From positions 6,448,001 to 6,512,000 of the forward strand of contig NZ_CP059724.1 of the NCBI RefSeq assembly GCF_022369515.1: a DNA stretch of 64,000 bases, written 5' to 3'. The notes beneath the pieces are model-generated. The model was not told the DNA's origin. It saw only the letters and a program-made list of their open reading frames with translations, and did no database searches. A program made the translations under genes and the position numbers. Positions 62,201 through 64,000 of the stretch are shown here, piece by piece (the stretch's first letter is position 1; the number at the start of each line of letters is the position of its first letter). This DNA is from Paenibacillus sp. 19GGS1-52 (GTDB taxonomy: Bacteria; Bacillota; Bacilli; Paenibacillales; Paenibacillaceae).

Positions 62201-62319
62201 CCCCGTAGCTCCAGCCTCTTGACCACACGGGTCCAGGCATCTACCTTCGGCTCTGAAGTTTCGCCGGAGAAGCAGAATAATACGTCCCCTAACCATATTG
62301 CATACAGATGCTTTGTCAT
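59233..62319 (-). CDS. SNF2-family DEAD/DEAH helicase
   Basis: 1028 residues. The bacterial SNF2-associated N-terminal domain covers about residues 1-530. The motor follows: Walker A in [14 protein letters not shown], DEAQ box in [16 protein letters not shown], SGTP-like [17 protein letters not shown], and the C-terminal helicase core with [40 protein letters not shown]. It translocates on double-stranded DNA in an ATP-dependent way. Preceded by AGGAGATCACCG. Confidence 0.95.
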   Translation of the reverse strand: [1028 protein letters not shown]

Positions 62320-62346
62320 CGGTGATCTCCTGTCTTTTAAGCAAGT

Positions 62347-62444
62347 AAGAAGAAATGGCTTTGCCGTCCTTTCATGGACGGCATTCGTTTCTTCGAGAAA
62401 TATAAGGATAAATTATCATGTGAAGCATATAACTTCTTATCTTT
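62347..62444 (+). repeat. Dispersed hairpin repeat, copy 1 (full length)
   Basis: AAGAAGAAATGGC, TTGCCGTCC, loop, GGACGGCA, CGTTTCTTCGAGAAATA, then AAGGATA and a tail. About 98 bp. It forms a long hairpin between GAAGAAA/TTTCTTC and GCCGTCC/GGACGGC. A close match to copy 3. Confidence 0.88.
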
Positions 62445-62445
62445 T

Positions 62446-62486
62446 AAGAAGAAATGACCTTGCCGTCCCTAATGGACGGCATTCGT
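62446..62486 (+). repeat. Dispersed hairpin repeat, copy 2 (head only)
   Basis: Second copy of the hairpin head, AAGAAGAAATGACC, TTGCCGTCC, CTAAT, GGACGGCATTCGT, directly after copy 1 and lacking the tail. Confidence 0.88.
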
Positions 62487-62726
62487 CAAATACATTTTGA
62501 AGCTATCTATAAATGAAACGGACGTCCTAGAAACCAATGCAGCACTTGGACGCTCCTATATTTCCAAATGGATTTATCTTCATCTCTTCATCTTATACGA
62601 AAAAGCCCTGATTTAAAAACGTTTCTGCACATTTTCTGTAGATTTTAGAAGAAAAAAAAGCGATTCCCTAGAGTTAGGCCTCAATCCTATGCTATAATTG
62701 AGAAAATTTTACAGGTGGTGTGATTA

Positions 62727-63401
62727 ATGAAGCAAGAAACGCCCATCATTAAAAGCAAACATTCCTTAGTTATCGCACTGACGCTTCTTACCGTAATGAT
62801 TGTATTTAGCATCCGATACCCGGAGCCTGATACTCTGCTCGATGCTCTGTTGCGTTCCTTAGGCATCCCATTATATTCACGACCGGCTTCTGAAACCGGA
62901 TTTCACATCTCAGGTATCTTCCTGACTGTTCTATTTATCTTTGCCCTTTTCTATTTAAATAAAGCAATCTCTAGACATCGGCTTGTACTCTTTTTTGCTG
63001 CTTTTATATGTTTAAGCAGTGCTCCAGGCTGGCTAGTTATCGGTTATCAGCATTATTTTGCATCCGGCATCTATGCGGTGGAGCTTGACCCACATCAGGT
63101 TAGTTGTAACTATGTATGGATTGAGCAGCAGTTTAGCGGCAACTGTCAGTTATCCATCAAGAACCACAGCAAGGATACAATAACAGTTCAGGCTGTATTG
63201 GAACTCCCGCTTGCCTCCTATCACCCCGTAGCTCAAGAGTCCATCCTACTATCTGACCTTGTACTGCAGCCTCGTACAGACAATTCATTTCATAAGGAGT
63301 TCAAGCTTGCCTTAACAAGCAAAGAAACATTTAGTGGGCAGATGAAGGGAACATTTAAGATCACCCTCAGTGACGGACAGCATGTCAGGGCTTGGAAATA
63401 A
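62727..63401 (+). CDS. Unknown membrane protein with extracytoplasmic domain
   Basis: 224 residues behind ACAGGTGGTG. Three hydrophobic helices (about 12-30, 60-80 and 88-108) precede a C-terminal domain with immunoglobulin-like strand pattern, including CQLSIKNHSKDTITVQAVLELPL. I do not recognise a family. It sits between copies of a dispersed repeat. Confidence 0.7.
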   Translation: MKQETPIIKSKHSLVIALTLLTVMIVFSIRYPEPDTLLDALLRSLGIPLYSRPASETGFHISGIFLTVLFIFALFYLNKAISRHRLVLFFAAFICLSSAPGWLVIGYQHYFASGIYAVELDPHQVSCNYVWIEQQFSGNCQLSIKNHSKDTITVQAVLELPLASYHPVAQESILLSDLVLQPRTDNSFHKEFKLALTSKETFSGQMKGTFKITLSDGQHVRAWK

Positions 63402-63417
63402 TCCTAAAGTAAGCGCG

Positions 63418-63518
63418 AGAAGAAGAAACGGCTTTGCCGTCCTTATATGGACGGCACCCGTTTCTTCGAGAAATAGAAGGATACATTCTTGCGTGAAACT
63501 TATAAATTCTTATATTTG
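63418..63518 (+). repeat. Dispersed hairpin repeat, copy 3 (full length)
   Basis: AGAAGAAGAAACGGC, TTTGCCGTCC, TTATAT, GGACGGCACCCGTTTCTTC, then GAGAAATAGAAGGATA and a tail closely matching copy 1. The head forms a hairpin of about 17 pairs and may end the transcript of the gene just upstream. Confidence 0.88.
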
Positions 63519-63570
63519 AAAGAAAAGAGCGGCCCTTTTGCAGGACAGCCCTTTCCCCCAGCATATTGAA

Positions 63571-64000
63571 TTAGTCCTTCACCGCACTAATCATGAACTC
63601 TCCACCCTCGGGAGCGTCGCCTACCTGCACAATAATTCCACCCTTGTTCCCCTTTCGTACCCATCCTTCGCGGCCAGCCTCCAGTTGCTCCATGCTTAGC
63701 TGTGTAAGTCCGCTTACAGCAGCTATTGTAAAGAACGGATAACAGAGAGCAAACCGCAACACCTCTCTATGCGGCTCATAATCACGAAGCGGATAGGACC
63801 AGCTCAGACTCAGACTTTCTTCCTCACCCATTGCTTTCACAGCCAGCTCAGAGTAACGACCTCTCCTATAGCCAAAGCTGTGCCCGTCATCCTCATACAA
63901 GGTAAAGGTAGCGTTGAAACCTACCTCAGCCTTCGCTCCATAAAGATGGATAATGACCAGCTCACCCGTCTCTTCCAGCGCATATTGCTTCAGCATACCT
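63571..64000 (-). CDS. Glycoside hydrolase family 31 C-terminal part (partial, 5' end outside window)
   Basis: At least 143 residues of the C-terminal beta-sandwich (DUF5110-type) of a GH31 alpha-glucosidase or xylosidase: ATFTLYEDDGHSFGYRRGRYSELAVK, then LRFALCYPFFTIAAVSG. The frame is open to the window edge; the ATG at 63996 is internal. The catalytic domain lies outside the window, so specificity is unknown. Confidence 0.8.
   Translation of the reverse strand, partial: GMLKQYALEETGELVIIHLYGAKAEVGFNATFTLYEDDGHSFGYRRGRYSELAVKAMGEEESLSLSWSYPLRDYEPHREVLRFALCYPFFTIAAVSGLTQLSMEQLEAGREGWVRKGNKGGIIVQVGDAPEGGEFMISAVKD

Overview
The window looks like a Paenibacillus-type, endospore-forming Firmicute chromosome. 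It carries a GerA-type spore germination operon, a bacillithiol-linked YtxJ protein, a ydaO-type c-di-AMP riboswitch, a Bacillus-style ctaCDEF-ctaG oxidase cluster, xpt, a RelQ-like alarmone synthetase, and frequent GTG/TTG starts behind strong Shine-Dalgarno sites. These family calls come from reading the sequence only; no database search was run.

Layout. 0-9 kb: a truncated MerR regulator, the germinant-receptor operon (minus strand), a ThuA-like protein, an SDR, the ytxJ-glutaredoxin pair, a c-di-AMP riboswitch with a sigma-factor-like gene, and a CPBP protease. 9-14 kb: small accessory genes, including a broken DUF1330 gene, a macro-domain gene with a nonsense codon at its N-terminus, and an ArsR-MFS efflux pair with matching operators. 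14.085-39.678 kb: an AT-rich, complete Tn7-like transposon of about 25.6 kb. 39.7-44.1 kb: a GntR-controlled ABC transporter operon. 44.3-45.5 kb: a frameshifted tyrosine recombinase between 43-bp inverted repeats. 45.6-52 kb: an HD-GYP-like protein and the caa3 oxidase cluster. 52-64 kb: housekeeping genes, a SNF2 helicase pair, a dispersed hairpin repeat and the end of a GH31 glycosidase.

The main discovery is the Tn7-like element. Its ends are 26-bp terminal inverted repeats (25 of 26 identical, TGT...ACA), flanked by a perfect 5-bp duplication, CCCGA. It lies 17 bp downstream of the stop codon of an ABC-2 permease gene. It has separated that operon from its terminator, which is still present on the far side at 14029-14057. 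The core is tnsA-tnsB-tnsC-tnsD(tniQ)-tniQ2, with cargo on both sides. The left cargo is a dGTPase, a nucleotidyltransferase, a P-loop kinase, a PIN-GNAT-PUA fusion, an ASCH protein, a GNAT and a tail-anchored protein. The right cargo is an XRE regulator, a membrane Lon-like protease, a prokaryotic ubiquitin-like conjugation set (two-Ubl-E2 fusion, JAMM-E1 fusion, DUF6527), a HATPase/STAS pair, an IS110 remnant and a small membrane protein. The cargo looks like a defence island carried by a Tn7-like element with what may be a previously undescribed attachment site. That functional reading is inference; the ends, the duplication and the split operon are visible in the sequence.
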